Positions 53,163 through 53,239 of a stretch of DNA of 53,239 nucleotides are shown piece after piece. The position numbers were made by a program, and so were the translations under genes. Source of the DNA: Secundilactobacillus malefermentans DSM 5705 = KCTC 3548 (GTDB taxonomy: Bacteria; Bacillota; Bacilli; Lactobacillales; Lactobacillaceae); contig NZ_AZGJ01000005.1 in the NCBI RefSeq assembly GCF_001436395.1, positions 11,043-64,281 on the forward strand, given 5' to 3'. Position 1 is the first letter of the stretch. Each line of letters opens with the position of its first letter. The notes beneath the pieces were generated by a model that searched no databases, was not told the DNA's origin, and saw only the letters and a list, made by a program, of their open reading frames with translations.

Positions 53163-53239
53163 TCAATATTTAAAAATAAAAGGGATTATCACCAATTTTA
53201 TCGAATTAATTTAACTCGCGCGTTTTATAATCAAGTTAG
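53163..53239. other. Right edge, nothing assignable
   Basis: The last 77 bases are AT-rich and contain no supported gene or terminator. A rightward TATAAT at 53098-53103 could be the promoter of a gene beyond the window. Confidence 0.3.

Noticed and set aside
1-53239. CRISPR arrays, tRNA or rRNA genes, prophage or intact insertion sequences
   Set aside because: No regularly spaced repeats, no cloverleaf or rRNA-like stretches, and no transposase or phage structural genes were seen on either strand.

Overview
The window looks like chromosomal DNA of a low-GC lactic acid bacterium of the Lactobacillaceae. This rests on protein similarity and on gene order, especially rsmG-parA-parB-DUF951-ychF-DUF1129, an arrangement found near the replication origin in lactobacilli. 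Ribosome binding sites are strong AGGAGG types, TTG and GTG starts are common, and most units end in clear hairpin terminators. I see no tRNA, rRNA, CRISPR array or intact insertion sequence.

Layout. 1-2921: proton-translocating transhydrogenase pntA1-pntA2-pntB (pntB runs off the left edge). 3091-5734: lactaldehyde-type dehydrogenase, a Gdx/SugE-type SMR exporter and an acetyltransferase. 5841-8251: copper operon (membrane cupredoxin, CopA-type ATPase, 35-residue membrane peptide) behind a CopY-type operator. 8388-16588: a complete exosortase G (XrtG) surface-glycoprotein locus in which every gene is interrupted. 16723-19117: PncC/CinA-type amidase, luciferase-like flavoenzyme and NADP-binding oxidoreductase. 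19153-24573: arsenic operon arsR-arsD-arsA-arsB, a second arsD remnant and a flavin disulfide reductase. 24786-35566: single genes (LysM/Apf-like protein, quinone oxidoreductase plus TetR regulator, amino acid permease, acetyltransferase, gpmA, AI-2E-type permease, cfa) with several gene remnants between them. 35888-37575: SOS-type umuC-yolD pair. 37694-38837: azlC-azlD. 39253-42718: D-Ala-D-Ala carboxypeptidase and a two-component system. 42946-47436: the origin-proximal housekeeping cluster. 47600-52285: two purine/nucleoside operons, pbuG-rih and a degenerate phosphopentomutase homologue with nupC. 52286-53239: about 950 bases without a gene but with at least three leftward promoter/terminator pairs.

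The most unusual region is the XrtG locus. Seven genes (two XrtG-type membrane glycosyltransferases, a dolichol-phosphate-mannose-synthase-like glycosyltransferase, the XrtG-associated glycosyltransferase, a QueD-like protein, the Firmicu-CTERM substrate and XrtG itself) carry seven in-frame nonsense codons and one single-base frameshift. Otherwise the reading frames continue with conserved motifs to their natural ends, and genes on both sides are intact. Other points of interest are a phosphopentomutase homologue without its nucleophile and several metal ligands, the small membrane peptide in the copper operon, large intergenic hairpins, and the candidate small-RNA island at the right edge. 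All functions are inferred from sequence by eye; no database search was run.
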